From NCBI GenBank assembly GCA_965229605.1, contig OZ245892.1, positions 930,001 to 994,000 of the forward strand: 64,000 nt of DNA, written 5' to 3'. Positions 24,769 to 33,788 of the stretch are shown here, in pieces. The DNA comes from G965229605 sp965229605 (GTDB lineage: Bacteria > Pseudomonadota > Alphaproteobacteria > CBDDJK01). The notes under the pieces were generated by a model that had not been told where the DNA came from, searched no databases, and saw only the letters and a program-made list of their open reading frames with translations. Both the position numbers and the translations under genes were made by a program. How positions within the stretch are numbered: position 1 is the first letter of the stretch; every line of letters begins with the position of its first letter.

Positions 24769-25611
24769 TTACCCCTTAACTGCGCCGACAGTGAGTCCGC
24801 GTGACAGATGTTTCTGGATTGCGATTACGACAAGGAAGACTGGCAGGAAAGCCAGGAAGGCGACCAGTGCGATGGCGTTATAAATCACCCCGTCTGATCC
24901 GCCTGTAAAATTGGCGAGGGCGACCGACATGGTATAGGCATCTGGCGTTGAGGCAATCAAGAGTGTGAAGAGGAATTCATTGATAGCAAAGATCATTGCG
25001 ATGACGGCTGCGGTGATGATTCCGGGTCGGATAGCGGGGATGATGATTTCCCACAGGATGCGCAGGTCACTTGCGCCATCGGTTCTTGCGGCGTCTTCGA
25101 GTTCTTTGGGGATATCAAGCATATAGGAGCGGATAATCCATGTGACGAAGGAGAGGTTGACAGCGGCATAGATCAGCATCAAGGCCCAGAGTGTATCGAG
25201 CAGTCCGAAATGTCGGAACAGGAAGAAGATAGGGACGGCGACGATAGCGGGGGCCATCATTCGTGTTGAGAGGATATAGAATCCGATATCGTCTCGTCCT
25301 TTATATTTGAATCTGGCGAGGGAATAGGCGGCCGGAATGGCGAGCACCAGGTCGATGAGGACGGACCCGAGGATGGCCAGCACGGAGTTTCGCAGGTATT
25401 TTGCCATAGGCCAGTCTTCCCAGATCATGTTCCATGCGTCGAGGGAGAGGGTAGGGATATAGATGGGGGTTGGGGTGATGATTTCTGTTCTTGGTCGCAG
25501 GCCGATGGAGAGGAACCAGATCACAGGCACCAGACAAAAGAGGGCCCATGCGCCAAGCACGAGGTAGCGCATAAAGAGGGCTTCGCGGGTGTTTTTGGTT
25601 TTTTTACGCAT
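24769..25611 (-). CDS. Sugar ABC transporter permease, MalG type
   Basis: 280 residues, six predicted membrane segments, first at about 15-36. EAA loop LEDAARTDGASDLRILWEIIIP near 162-183 docks the ATPase. Ends with the typical IQKHLSRGLTVGAVKG. Five bases separate it from the upstream permease gene. A second in-frame ATG (residue 14) is possible; neither has a strong ribosome site, consistent with coupling to the upstream gene. Confidence 0.9.
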   Translation of the reverse strand: MRKKTKNTREALFMRYLVLGAWALFCLVPVIWFLSIGLRPRTEIITPTPIYIPTLSLDAWNMIWEDWPMAKYLRNSVLAILGSVLIDLVLAIPAAYSLARFKYKGRDDIGFYILSTRMMAPAIVAVPIFFLFRHFGLLDTLWALMLIYAAVNLSFVTWIIRSYMLDIPKELEDAARTDGASDLRILWEIIIPAIRPGIITAAVIAMIFAINEFLFTLLIASTPDAYTMSVALANFTGGSDGVIYNAIALVAFLAFLPVFLVVIAIQKHLSRGLTVGAVKG

Positions 25612-25616
25612 GATTA

Positions 25617-26501
25617 TTATGTCGTTTGCTGGCGGGGAGAGACAAAGACGCGTTTTACCAGCAGTTGCGCAATGATCAGGGTGAGGATCAGCATAATGAC
25701 CGAGGCTGCACTGGCATAGCCAAAATTGAAGAATTTGAATCCTGTTCTATAGATAAAATAGCTGATGGTTTCGGTTCCGAAGGCGGGTCCGCCTTTTGTT
25801 ATGATGAAGACGTTTGCGAACATGGTTGTGATATCGATTCCGCGCAGGATGAGGGCGACGGCGATGACGGGCTTCATGAGGGGGAGCGAGATATTAAAGA
25901 AGATTGCTGACCAGGAGGCCCCGTCGAGTCGTGCGGCTTCTTCGACTTCTTGGTCCTGGCTTTGCAGGGCTGCGACGAATATGATGAAGAGGAAGGGGGT
26001 CCATTGCCAGACATCTGCGAGGATAAGCAGGCTTCGGCTCATCCAGATAGAGGATTGAATGGCGAGGTTACTTTCGATGAGGCCGATTGTGATGAGGATA
26101 TCTGAGAACACCCGGGCATCGAGGAACACGAGCTTATAGAGGAAGGCGACGGCCGAGGGCATAAAGAGCATGGGGATGAGGAAGATGATTCGCCAGCCTT
26201 TTATCCAGGGGTCGCGGTAGGCGTAAAAGGCGAGGGCCAGCGCGATCACGCATTGCAGGGTAAGGGCGATAGACCCGATCACAAAGGTATTCCACAGGGC
26301 TCCCCAGAACTGGTAGTCGGTAAAGAGTTTGGTGTAATTATCAAACCCGATATATCGCCAGGGTCCGAATTTGACGGCATGGAAACTTTGCGAGATGGCA
26401 AAGATAGCCGGATAGAGGGTGATCACCAGCAGATAGATAACTGCTGGTGCCACAAACAGATAAGGAACCAGGCGTCTGGAACGCCAGCCTAGAATGGTAA
26501 T
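25617..26501 (-). CDS. Sugar ABC transporter permease, MalF type (unusual start)
   Basis: Membrane subunit with an EAA loop, VEEAARLDGASWSAIFFNISLP, and six hydrophobic segments. The start is uncertain. GTG at 26453 gives 278 residues but cuts into the first helix (the frame continues upstream as RRLVPYLFVAPAVIYLL) and lacks a ribosome site. No ATG, GTG or TTG lies further up. ATT at 26501 follows GGAGG by nine bases, gives 294 residues, restores the conserved N-terminus and overlaps the binding-protein stop by 13 bp; I chose it as the best-supported, though rare, start. Confidence 0.75.
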   Translation of the reverse strand: MTILGWRSRRLVPYLFVAPAVIYLLVITLYPAIFAISQSFHAVKFGPWRYIGFDNYTKLFTDYQFWGALWNTFVIGSIALTLQCVIALALAFYAYRDPWIKGWRIIFLIPMLFMPSAVAFLYKLVFLDARVFSDILITIGLIESNLAIQSSIWMSRSLLILADVWQWTPFLFIIFVAALQSQDQEVEEAARLDGASWSAIFFNISLPLMKPVIAVALILRGIDITTMFANVFIITKGGPAFGTETISYFIYRTGFKFFNFGYASAASVIMLILTLIIAQLLVKRVFVSPRQQTT

Positions 26502-28051
26502 TTCTTTCCGCCTCCGACATAAAGCCCGGGGGCTGTCGCGGCATAATCAACCGGATCATTGCCTTGATAAAAGCCGTTGGACGCCATGATTTCTTTGACG
26601 GCTGCGGCGGCGTTATCAAGGGCTTCTTTGCCGGAAATCTGGCCGACGACTGCCCGGTTGATTTCGTTGCCAATCGCCTGTTCAATCGGGAAAGCACCGG
26701 GCAGGCGCGGCGCACACCAGGCATGTTCCAGACTATCGGCCCAGACTTTGGCGGGCTGGCTGACTTCATGCAGATTTGTATTGGTCAGCACAGATTTATG
26801 GCCCGGCGCCACGCCGTTGGCATTGGCCTCATTCATCGCCATGAGCGAGGAGGTGGTTAAAAAGGCCAGCATCAAAAAGGCCCCTTCGGGGTTTTTAGCC
26901 GATGCCGACACGCAAGAGGTTGACCCGGCAATATTGGGCGGAGCAAAGCGTCCACCCGCAATCCGCGGTTCATAGATGGTGACAAAATCATCAACAATCT
27001 GGCTTTGATCAGGGCGCATGGCTTGCGTGCCTGAATCCTGCCAGGAGATATTGGTTGCCACCTGTCCGCCCAGCCAGGCCGCCCGGTTTTCCGGCCATCC
27101 GGCCCCGGCATGGCCTTCATTGGCATTTTTCGCCAGTTTCAGGATAATATCCAGCCCGGTCATCCCTGCATCATCATTGAAGATTGGCTCCCAATCCTCG
27201 TTAAACAGCATCATCCCGGCCTGGGCGGCAATATGCTCCCAGGTATAGGTTGACCAGAAGCCCGGTGCGGCCATCAGGCCAACGCCGGACACCCCGGGTT
27301 CCACCTTGTCGAGTTCGCCTGACAGCCGGATCAATTCATCATAGCTGGGAACCGAGGTTGATTTGTCAATCGCCCCGCCCAGCACCTGTTCAACATAGCC
27401 TTTGCGCAGGTGAACCATCTGGATATCGCAATCAAAGGGAATGCCATACATTTCGCCGTTGAAATAGCCATAATTCAGGCGATAGGTGTCATAGAAATCA
27501 TCCAGCGGCAAAGCCCATTTATCGGCAAATTCCTGCAAGGGATAAAGAAATCCGGGGGCCGCAAAATCCCCCATCCAGGGCGAGAAGAATTGCAAGGCAT
27601 CAAAGGACGCATTGCCTGAAATAAATTCGGTCAGGGCCTTGTCATAGAAACTGTCATCCGGGATTGGCACCAGTTCCACCGAGATACCTGAAAGAGCCTT
27701 GAACGGGGCCAGGCCTTCTGCGGCAGATTCGGCATCGGCAGCCCCGACTGCAAAGCGCACGGTGGTGCCTGAAAGCTCGCTGCGGATTTTCTCCCAGTCT
27801 GCGGTGCGGATCCAGTCCTTGTTATTGTCCCAGATTGGTTTGCTGTCCGACATATTATAAAGATCGCGGTAATCGGCCCGCACATATTCGGAGATCGAAA
27901 TCTTGTCAAGCACGCTTTGCGGGTCTGGCAAGCTATTAGCCAGAGCCTTTCCGCCCCAATAGGGTCCTTTGGTTGAGGACAAAGCCGCCAGTCCAAAAGC
28001 TGCCCCACCTGTCATGAGCGCGCGTCTGGATATTTTTTTATGCAACTGCAT
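26489..28051 (-). CDS. ABC transporter substrate-binding protein, Tat-exported
   Basis: Large family-1 extracellular binding protein, about 520 residues from the ATG at 28051 (GGAGAG upstream). The N-terminus carries a twin-arginine signal, ISRRALMTGGAAFGLAAL. Mature motifs include VELVPIPDDSFYDKAL, ALQFFSPWMGDFAAPG, YGIPFDCDIQMVHLRKG and GSTSCVSASAKNPEGAF, as in carbohydrate/polyol binding proteins. Tat export suggests folding before transport. First gene of the minus-strand arm; its promoter lies in 28052-28246 beside the palindrome shared with the divergent operon. Confidence 0.88.
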   Translation of the reverse strand: MQLHKKISRRALMTGGAAFGLAALSSTKGPYWGGKALANSLPDPQSVLDKISISEYVRADYRDLYNMSDSKPIWDNNKDWIRTADWEKIRSELSGTTVRFAVGAADAESAAEGLAPFKALSGISVELVPIPDDSFYDKALTEFISGNASFDALQFFSPWMGDFAAPGFLYPLQEFADKWALPLDDFYDTYRLNYGYFNGEMYGIPFDCDIQMVHLRKGYVEQVLGGAIDKSTSVPSYDELIRLSGELDKVEPGVSGVGLMAAPGFWSTYTWEHIAAQAGMMLFNEDWEPIFNDDAGMTGLDIILKLAKNANEGHAGAGWPENRAAWLGGQVATNISWQDSGTQAMRPDQSQIVDDFVTIYEPRIAGGRFAPPNIAGSTSCVSASAKNPEGAFLMLAFLTTSSLMAMNEANANGVAPGHKSVLTNTNLHEVSQPAKVWADSLEHAWCAPRLPGAFPIEQAIGNEINRAVVGQISGKEALDNAAAAVKEIMASNGFYQGNDPVDYAATAPGLYVGGGKKLPF

Positions 28052-28170
28052 GGTTCTCTCCATTTAAATTGTCGCCTTGATACTATTGCATGATGAAAAT
28101 CTATTTTTACGTTAACGCTTTTCCGGGTATTTGTGCAAGCCCTGATACAGTGGTTTCTTCAAGCATTTTT

Positions 28171-28202
28171 GAACATTTGATTTGACAAAATATCAAATGT
28201 TC
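28171..28202. promoter_or_regulatory. Perfect 11-bp inverted repeat, probable SorC operator
   Basis: GAACATTTGAT and ATCAAATGTTC are perfect arms with a 10-bp spacer. The repeat lies between the two divergent arms of the carbohydrate locus and overlaps the plus-strand promoter, so a bound protein would control at least the oxidoreductase operon and possibly the transporter. The SorC regulator encoded at 32754 is the obvious candidate. Confidence 0.65.
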
Positions 28203-28209
28203 TTATAGC
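28182..28209 (+). promoter_or_regulatory. Sigma-70-type promoter of the oxidoreductase/aco-like operon
   Basis: -35 TTGACA at 28182-28187 (six of six) and -10 TATAGC at 28204-28209, spacer 16 bp, 38 bp before the ATG at 28247. The -35 sits in the spacer of the palindrome and the right arm lies between the boxes, a position that suits repression. Confidence 0.55.
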
Positions 28210-28246
28210 TTAAACAGGTTTGTTAATCTTGCCTAAAGGTTCCCGA

Positions 28247-29569
28247 ATGTCCTCAAATATCGCTGTAACCGGATTGGCGCGTGACCTTGCTGCGCGTGAA
28301 GAGGCAGGCCGCCCGGTGCGCATCGGCCTGATCGGATCGGGCGAGATGGGGACAGATATTGTCACCCGCGCGGCCATGATGGATGGCATTGAGGTTGCCG
28401 CTATTGCCGAGGTCAATATTCCAGCCGCCAAAAAAGCGGTTACGATTGCCACACCGCCTAATAAACAAACAGGTCAAATTGTTAAAACCACCGATGCCCT
28501 GAATAAAGCCATTGAACAGGGAAAAACCGCGATCACTGACCAGGGCGATCTGGTTCTGGAATCCGGTTTGATTGATGTGGTGATTGATGCCACCGGCATT
28601 CCGGCGGTCGGGGCAGAAATTGGCCTGAGAGCGATGGAGCGCGGAAAACATCTGATAATGATGAATGTTGAAGCCGATGTCACGATTGGCTGCTATTTGC
28701 GTGATCAGGCCGAAAAACTGGGCGTGGTTTACAGCCTTGGCGCGGGTGACGAGCCTTCGGCCTGTATGGAACTGATCGAATTTGCCTCCTCGATGGGCCA
28801 TAAAATTGTCTGTGCCGGAAAGGGCAAGAATAACCCGCTGAATATTGAGGCCACCCCGGATTTATACCGCGCCGAAGCCAAAGAAAGAAATATGAATCCC
28901 CGGCTTCTGGTTGAATTTGTGGATGGTTCAAAAACCGCTGTTGAAATGACAGCGATTGCCAATGCCACCGGGCTGGTCCCGGATTGTGACGGGATGCACG
29001 GCCCGGCTGCCGGACCAGCAGAGCTTGCAAAAATCCTGATCCCCACGTCTGACGGCGGGATTTTGTCGGGGTGCGGGCGGGTTGATTATTCGATTGGCAA
29101 AGGCGTTTCGCCGGGCGTTTTTGTTATTATCGAGGCCGAACATCCGCGTGTGCAGGAACGTCTGCGCGATTTAAAGATGGGGGAGGGGCCTTATTTCACT
29201 TTTATCCGCCCATATCACCTGACCTCGCTGGAAGTGCCCCTGACCTGTGCAAGAGCGGTGCTTTACGGCAAGGCCGATATGGTGCCGCTTGCCAAGCCGG
29301 TGGCCGAGGTTTGTGCGCTGGCCAAGCGTGACCTGGAATCGGGGGAGGTTCTGGACCAGATTGGTGAATATAGCTATCGGGCCTGGGCGATGGAGCGATC
29401 CCGCGCTGTTGCAGCCCATGCCCTGCCAGCGGGTTTATTGACCTGTTCAAAGGTTATAAAGCCGATCAAAAAAGGTGAACTGATCACAACCGATAATGTG
29501 GCCTTGCCTGCGTCAAAACTTGTGTCTTTACGCCAGAAGCAGGATCAACTGCTAGAAGATGGAGCATAA
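28247..29569 (+). CDS. NAD(P)-dependent oxidoreductase with C-terminal SAF-like domain
   Basis: 440 residues from the ATG at 28247 (AAAGG seven bases upstream). An N-terminal Rossmann fold has VRIGLIGSGEMGTDIV (24-39) and resembles homoserine dehydrogenase-like enzymes; VVIDATGIPAVGAEIG and YSLGAGDEPSACMELIEFA follow. The C-terminal 40 residues, KVIKPIKKGELITTDNVALP, look like a SAF domain. Such proteins are annotated as SAF or homoserine-dehydrogenase-like oxidoreductases without firm substrate; here the neighbours suggest a step in breakdown of a sugar, polyol or branched acid. First gene of the plus-strand operon; its last 11 bases overlap acoA. Confidence 0.82.
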   Translation: MSSNIAVTGLARDLAAREEAGRPVRIGLIGSGEMGTDIVTRAAMMDGIEVAAIAEVNIPAAKKAVTIATPPNKQTGQIVKTTDALNKAIEQGKTAITDQGDLVLESGLIDVVIDATGIPAVGAEIGLRAMERGKHLIMMNVEADVTIGCYLRDQAEKLGVVYSLGAGDEPSACMELIEFASSMGHKIVCAGKGKNNPLNIEATPDLYRAEAKERNMNPRLLVEFVDGSKTAVEMTAIANATGLVPDCDGMHGPAAGPAELAKILIPTSDGGILSGCGRVDYSIGKGVSPGVFVIIEAEHPRVQERLRDLKMGEGPYFTFIRPYHLTSLEVPLTCARAVLYGKADMVPLAKPVAEVCALAKRDLESGEVLDQIGEYSYRAWAMERSRAVAAHALPAGLLTCSKVIKPIKKGELITTDNVALPASKLVSLRQKQDQLLEDGA

Positions 29570-30569
29570 GACTTTGCCGGACAGCATAGCCCTTTCTGTC
29601 CTTCACCGTTTTGCGCCAGAAGACCTGCGCGAGGCACTTCGCAAAATGTATCTTATCCGCAAGTTCGAGGAAGGGGCAGAATCCTGCTATATGCGCGGGC
29701 TTATCCACGGCACCATGCATCTTTGTATCGGCCAGGAAGCCAGCTGCGTCGGGGCCTGTCTGCCTTTGAAGAAAAGCGATAAAATCACCTCGACCCACCG
29801 CGGGCATGGACATTCCATTGCCAAAGGGGCCGATATTTCCAAAATGTTCGCCGAATTTTTTGGCAAGGAAACCGGCTATTGCCGGGGACGTGGCGGTTCC
29901 ATGCATATTGCCGATCCGGCTGGCGGAAACCTTGGGGCCAACGGCATTGTTGGCGGCGGCCTGCCGATTGCCGTCGGTGCGGCTTTAAGTGCCAAGCGGC
30001 TGAAAACCGGTGATGTCACTGTCTGTTTCTTTGGCGACGGGGCCAATAATGAAGGGGCCTTTCACGAGGCCATCAATATGGCGGCAATCTGGAAACTGCC
30101 GGTTGTCTTTCTATGCGAAAATAATCACTACGGCATGTCAATGGCGGCCTCAAAAGCAACAGCTGCGCCTTCCATTGCGGCACGGGCAGCAGCCTATGAC
30201 CTGCCGGGGCAATCGATTGACGGCAATGATCTGCTGCTGGTTGCCGACACCATGGAAAAAGCGGTGGAACGCGCACGCGCAGGGGAGGGTCCGTCCCTGA
30301 TTGAAGCCATCACCTATCGCTGGCGCGGACATTCCAAATCTGACCGCAACCGCTATCGCAGCAAGGAAGAGATGAGTGACTGGATGACTCGCGATCCCAT
30401 TCCGCGCTTTGCAAACCTCTTGATTGATCACAAGATCATCACCCGAAAAGCAGTTGAAACGCTTGAGCAGGAAACCAGCCAGGCGATTGAAAGCGCGATT
30501 GCCTTTGCCCGCAATCAGCCCGACCCGGCAACCAATGACCTGACCCGCGATGTCTATACCCCGTTATGA
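29559..30569 (+). CDS. acoA: Thiamin-diphosphate dehydrogenase E1 alpha subunit, AcoA-like
   Basis: 336 residues. TPP-binding motif GDGANNEGAFHEAINMA at 159-175, preceded by THRGHGHSIAKG and CRGRGGSMHIAD, as in acetoin:DCPIP oxidoreductase and pyruvate dehydrogenase E1 alpha. With AcoB it would cleave a diketone or decarboxylate a 2-oxo acid, passing the acyl unit to lipoamide. The start overlaps the oxidoreductase stop by 11 bp and the stop lies next to acoB, so translation is coupled. The acetoin assignment is by family; the gene context points to a carbohydrate-derived substrate. Confidence 0.85.
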   Translation: MEHKTLPDSIALSVLHRFAPEDLREALRKMYLIRKFEEGAESCYMRGLIHGTMHLCIGQEASCVGACLPLKKSDKITSTHRGHGHSIAKGADISKMFAEFFGKETGYCRGRGGSMHIADPAGGNLGANGIVGGGLPIAVGAALSAKRLKTGDVTVCFFGDGANNEGAFHEAINMAAIWKLPVVFLCENNHYGMSMAASKATAAPSIAARAAAYDLPGQSIDGNDLLLVADTMEKAVERARAGEGPSLIEAITYRWRGHSKSDRNRYRSKEEMSDWMTRDPIPRFANLLIDHKIITRKAVETLEQETSQAIESAIAFARNQPDPATNDLTRDVYTPL

Positions 30570-30580
30570 ACAGGGATAAT

Positions 30581-31579
30581 ATGTCTAAAAAACCGCGTCT
30601 GCTCAGCTATGCCGAAGCTATTCGGGAGGCCATGGAGATGGCCCTGACCCGCGATGAACGGGTTATCCTGATGGGGGAGGATATCGGCGTTTATGGCGGG
30701 GCCTTTCAGGTCACCGGCGATCTTGTCCATCGCTTTGGAGAAGAGCGGGTTATCGACACCCCGATTTCCGAACTGGGCGGGGCCGGGGTCGCTGTCGGGG
30801 CGGCTTTGACCGGCCTTAGACCAATTTTTGAATTTCAGTTTTCAGACTTTGCAACGCTGGCAATGGAACAAATTGTCAATCAGGCAGCAAAGCTGCGCTA
30901 TATGCTGGGCGGTTCGGTGTCGGTGCCTTTGGTGATGCGCTTTCCGGCCGGATCAGGCACCGGGGCGGCGGCGCAACATAGCCAGAGTCTGGAAGCCTGG
31001 TTTGGTCATGTTCCGGGCCTGAAGGTTGTTCAGCCAAGCACGCCTGAAGATGCCAAGGGCCTGTTGCTGGCGGCTCTCGAGGACCCGGACCCGGTGATGA
31101 TTTTTGAACATAAATTGCTTTATAAAGTGAAAGGGCCGGTGCCGGAAGGTTATTACACCACCCCGCTTGACAAGGCCAGGGTCCGCCGCAGCGGCGATCA
31201 TGTGGCGATTGTAGCAACCTCGCTGATGGTCTATAAAGCCCTTGAAGCTGCCGAAAGTCTCTCAGATGAGGGGATCGAGGCCGAAGTCATTGACCTTTGC
31301 AGCATACGCCCGCTTGATCGGGAGGTGGTTCTTTCTGCGGTCAAAAAGACCGGACGATTGATTTGTGTCTATGAAGGGGTGAAGACGCTTGGTATCGGGG
31401 CTGAAATTTCAGCCATGGTCGCTGAAAGCGTGGCCTTTGATTATCTGGATTCACCGATTGTCCGGCTGGGCGGGGCAGACTGCCCGATTCCCTATAATCC
31501 TGTGTTGGAAAAAGCGGCTGTTCCGCAAACCGACGATATTATTGAAGCCGCAAAAGACCTTGTGGCAGGACGGATATGA
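30581..31579 (+). CDS. acoB: Thiamin-diphosphate dehydrogenase E1 beta subunit, AcoB-like
   Basis: About 332 residues, transketolase-like pyrimidine and C-terminal domains: VILMGEDIGVYGGAFQVTGDL, DTPISELGGAGVAVGAALTG, FQFSDFATLAMEQIVNQAAK and EVIDLCSIRPLD. ATG at 30581 has AGGGA close upstream; an ATG at 30566 that overlaps the acoA stop is the alternative and adds five residues. Forms the E1 heterotetramer with the preceding gene product. The stop overlaps the start of acoC (ATGA). Confidence 0.88.
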   Translation: MSKKPRLLSYAEAIREAMEMALTRDERVILMGEDIGVYGGAFQVTGDLVHRFGEERVIDTPISELGGAGVAVGAALTGLRPIFEFQFSDFATLAMEQIVNQAAKLRYMLGGSVSVPLVMRFPAGSGTGAAAQHSQSLEAWFGHVPGLKVVQPSTPEDAKGLLLAALEDPDPVMIFEHKLLYKVKGPVPEGYYTTPLDKARVRRSGDHVAIVATSLMVYKALEAAESLSDEGIEAEVIDLCSIRPLDREVVLSAVKKTGRLICVYEGVKTLGIGAEISAMVAESVAFDYLDSPIVRLGGADCPIPYNPVLEKAAVPQTDDIIEAAKDLVAGRI

Positions 31580-32715
31580 TGCCAGTTGAAGTCATTATGC
31601 CGAAAGTTGACATGGATATGGTCAGTGGCCGGATTGCCTTATGGCATGTCAAGGCGGGCCAGCCTGTGTCCAAAGGCGATCCGTTGTTTGACATTGAAAC
31701 TGACAAGGCGGCAATGGAGGTCGAGGCCCCCGGCGATGGTATTTTGCATGATCCAGCCCCGACCGGGACCGAGATTGCGATTGGTCAGCCGGTGGGGTGG
31801 CTTTATGGCAAAGATGAAGCCCGCCCTGAAAACAACAAAAAGCAACGCGCAACCCCGAAAGCCCGCAAACAGGCTCGCGACAGGGGGATTGATCTTGCGG
31901 ATATTCAAGGAAGCGGCCCAAATGGCCGCATTCAGGCTGCTGATATCGTCAGCCAAAAGAACAAGACGGATGCCCTTGCTGTCTTTAACCTGCAAAAAGG
32001 CGATCAGACTCCGCTGGTTCTCATTCATGGATTTGCCGGAGATTCAAGCATCTGGAAATCCCTGGCCATGACGTTTAAAAACCGGCGGGTGATCGCGATT
32101 GACCTTCCCGGACATGGGGAATCGCCAAAGCTGAAAATCACCGGCTTTCCCGACTTTGTCAATAAAGTGGCGAATCAGCTCAACCGTCTGGAACTGGACC
32201 GCTTTCATCTGGTTGGTCACAGTCTGGGGGGAGCCATCGCGCTTTCGTATGCCGACACACAACCCGCAACGCTGGAATCACTGACCCTGCTGGCCCCGGC
32301 CGGGCTGGGCCCGGAAGTCAACGCCCCAGTTCTTGAAGGAATCTGCCGGGCAACCCGCAAAGAAAGCCTGATGCCATGGCTTAAACCTCTGGTTGCCGAT
32401 GAAACCCTGATCACCGATCAATTTGCCGAGCTTTCCATGGCAAAACGTCTCGACCCCGACTTGCGTGCTTTGCAATCATCAATGGCTGATCATCTTTTTC
32501 CGGATGGCGTGCAGGCTTTTGACTTGCGCTCGGCTCTGCACCGGCTTGATATCCCTGCGCGTATTATCTGGGGCAAGCAGGATGCGATTATTCCCTGGAA
32601 CCATGCCCTCCAGGCCAACGGAAAAACCGCTTTGCACCTGCTTGCCAATACCGGCCATATGCCGCAGATTGAACAGACCGCCATGATCAGCGATATTATC
32701 CAGTCCTCTCTATAA
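31576..32715 (+). CDS. acoC: AcoC-like lipoyl/alpha-beta hydrolase E2 component
   Basis: 379 residues in three parts. Residues 1-78: lipoyl domain with lipoyl-lysine K44 in IETDKAAMEVEAPGDG. Residues about 92-125: peripheral-subunit-binding domain, ATPKARKQARDRGIDLADIQGS. Residues about 145-375: alpha/beta-hydrolase with LVLIHGFAGDSSIW (oxyanion hole), nucleophile Ser216 in GHSLGG, Asp in WGKQDAIIP and His in NTGHMPQIE. This replaces the usual CoA-acyltransferase core, as in AcoC of Ralstonia-type acetoin systems, which has nearly the same length. No E3 (lipoamide dehydrogenase) gene is in the cluster. Confidence 0.86.
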   Translation: MMPVEVIMPKVDMDMVSGRIALWHVKAGQPVSKGDPLFDIETDKAAMEVEAPGDGILHDPAPTGTEIAIGQPVGWLYGKDEARPENNKKQRATPKARKQARDRGIDLADIQGSGPNGRIQAADIVSQKNKTDALAVFNLQKGDQTPLVLIHGFAGDSSIWKSLAMTFKNRRVIAIDLPGHGESPKLKITGFPDFVNKVANQLNRLELDRFHLVGHSLGGAIALSYADTQPATLESLTLLAPAGLGPEVNAPVLEGICRATRKESLMPWLKPLVADETLITDQFAELSMAKRLDPDLRALQSSMADHLFPDGVQAFDLRSALHRLDIPARIIWGKQDAIIPWNHALQANGKTALHLLANTGHMPQIEQTAMISDIIQSSL

Positions 32716-32753
32716 AATATCCTGAAGCGATAAAAAATGTGATAGAATAAGGG

Positions 32754-33788
32754 ATGCAGATGAAAAATTCTCTTGCGATAGACCAGAATTTTACCGATTC
32801 CCGCTACACACCGCGTGCTGGCAAGAAATCTGCTGTGCAGGCCGATAGCCAGCTGCGCATCCGCGTAACCTGGCTCTATTATGTCAAGGGCATGACACAA
32901 TCCGACATCGCCAGCCAGCTAAATATCAACCGGGTCATGGTTAACCGCTTGCTCGCCGAAGCCAGAAAACGCCGCGAAGTCGTGATCCAGATTACCTCCC
33001 CGCTCGTCCATCTGGTCGAACTGCAACATCAGCTTGAAGAACAATTTGGCCTGCAAAAAGCAATCATTGCGCCTCTGGACAACCCGGAAGATGACCCAAC
33101 CCCCTTTATTGCCTCTGCCGCCGGGACCTATGTCTCCGGGATTATGGGCCACGATATGACCATCGGCGTCGGCTGGGGACGCACCTTGCATACCATGCTC
33201 TCCTCAATCGAAGGACGGGCCTTGAACCAGGTGCGGGTCGTGTCTCTGCTGGGCGGTATTGCACAGGCCCGCCGCTTTAATCCTGCAGAATTCGCCTGGC
33301 AGTTTGCTGAACTCTTTGAAGCCGAAGGCTATCTTGTTTCAGCCCCGGCCGTGGTCGATTCTCCGCAAACCAAACAGGCCTTGCTGCAACATTGCGGGCT
33401 TGAACAAATCCTGCAACTTGCCGAATCCTGCACCATGGCCCTGCTTTCCTGCGGAGGGATCACCCATCTGAGCACCTCCTATCGCGCCGGTCATATCAGC
33501 GAAGCCGAGCGGCAGCTTTTACTCAAAGCCGGAGCAGTCGGCGATGTGCTTTATAATTTCCTCGATAAAAATGGCCAGCTGATTGACCATCCCATCAATA
33601 GCCGGGTGATTTCCATGTCGCTGGAACGGCTAAAACAAATTCCTGAAAAAGTGCTGGTTTCCGGTGGGCTTGAAAAGGTGCCCATTATTCACGCGGCGAT
33701 CCAGTCGGTGCAGCCGACCGTGCTGGTGACCGATGAAGTCACCGCACAGGAACTTTTAAACCAAACCGGGCAGGGGGGCTTGCAATGA
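32754..33788 (+). CDS. SorC/DeoR-type transcriptional regulator
   Basis: 344 residues. Helix-turn-helix at about 47-72 (GMTQSDIASQLNINRVMVNRLL) and a C-terminal sugar-phosphate-sensing domain with TIGVGWGRTLHTML, VSLLGGIAQ and VSGGLEKVPIIHAAI, typical of the SorC family, which sense phosphorylated sugars. It probably controls this operon and the divergent transporter through the palindrome at 28171-28202, with the PfkB kinase product as a likely effector. ATGA overlap with the next gene. Confidence 0.88.
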   Translation: MQMKNSLAIDQNFTDSRYTPRAGKKSAVQADSQLRIRVTWLYYVKGMTQSDIASQLNINRVMVNRLLAEARKRREVVIQITSPLVHLVELQHQLEEQFGLQKAIIAPLDNPEDDPTPFIASAAGTYVSGIMGHDMTIGVGWGRTLHTMLSSIEGRALNQVRVVSLLGGIAQARRFNPAEFAWQFAELFEAEGYLVSAPAVVDSPQTKQALLQHCGLEQILQLAESCTMALLSCGGITHLSTSYRAGHISEAERQLLLKAGAVGDVLYNFLDKNGQLIDHPINSRVISMSLERLKQIPEKVLVSGGLEKVPIIHAAIQSVQPTVLVTDEVTAQELLNQTGQGGLQ

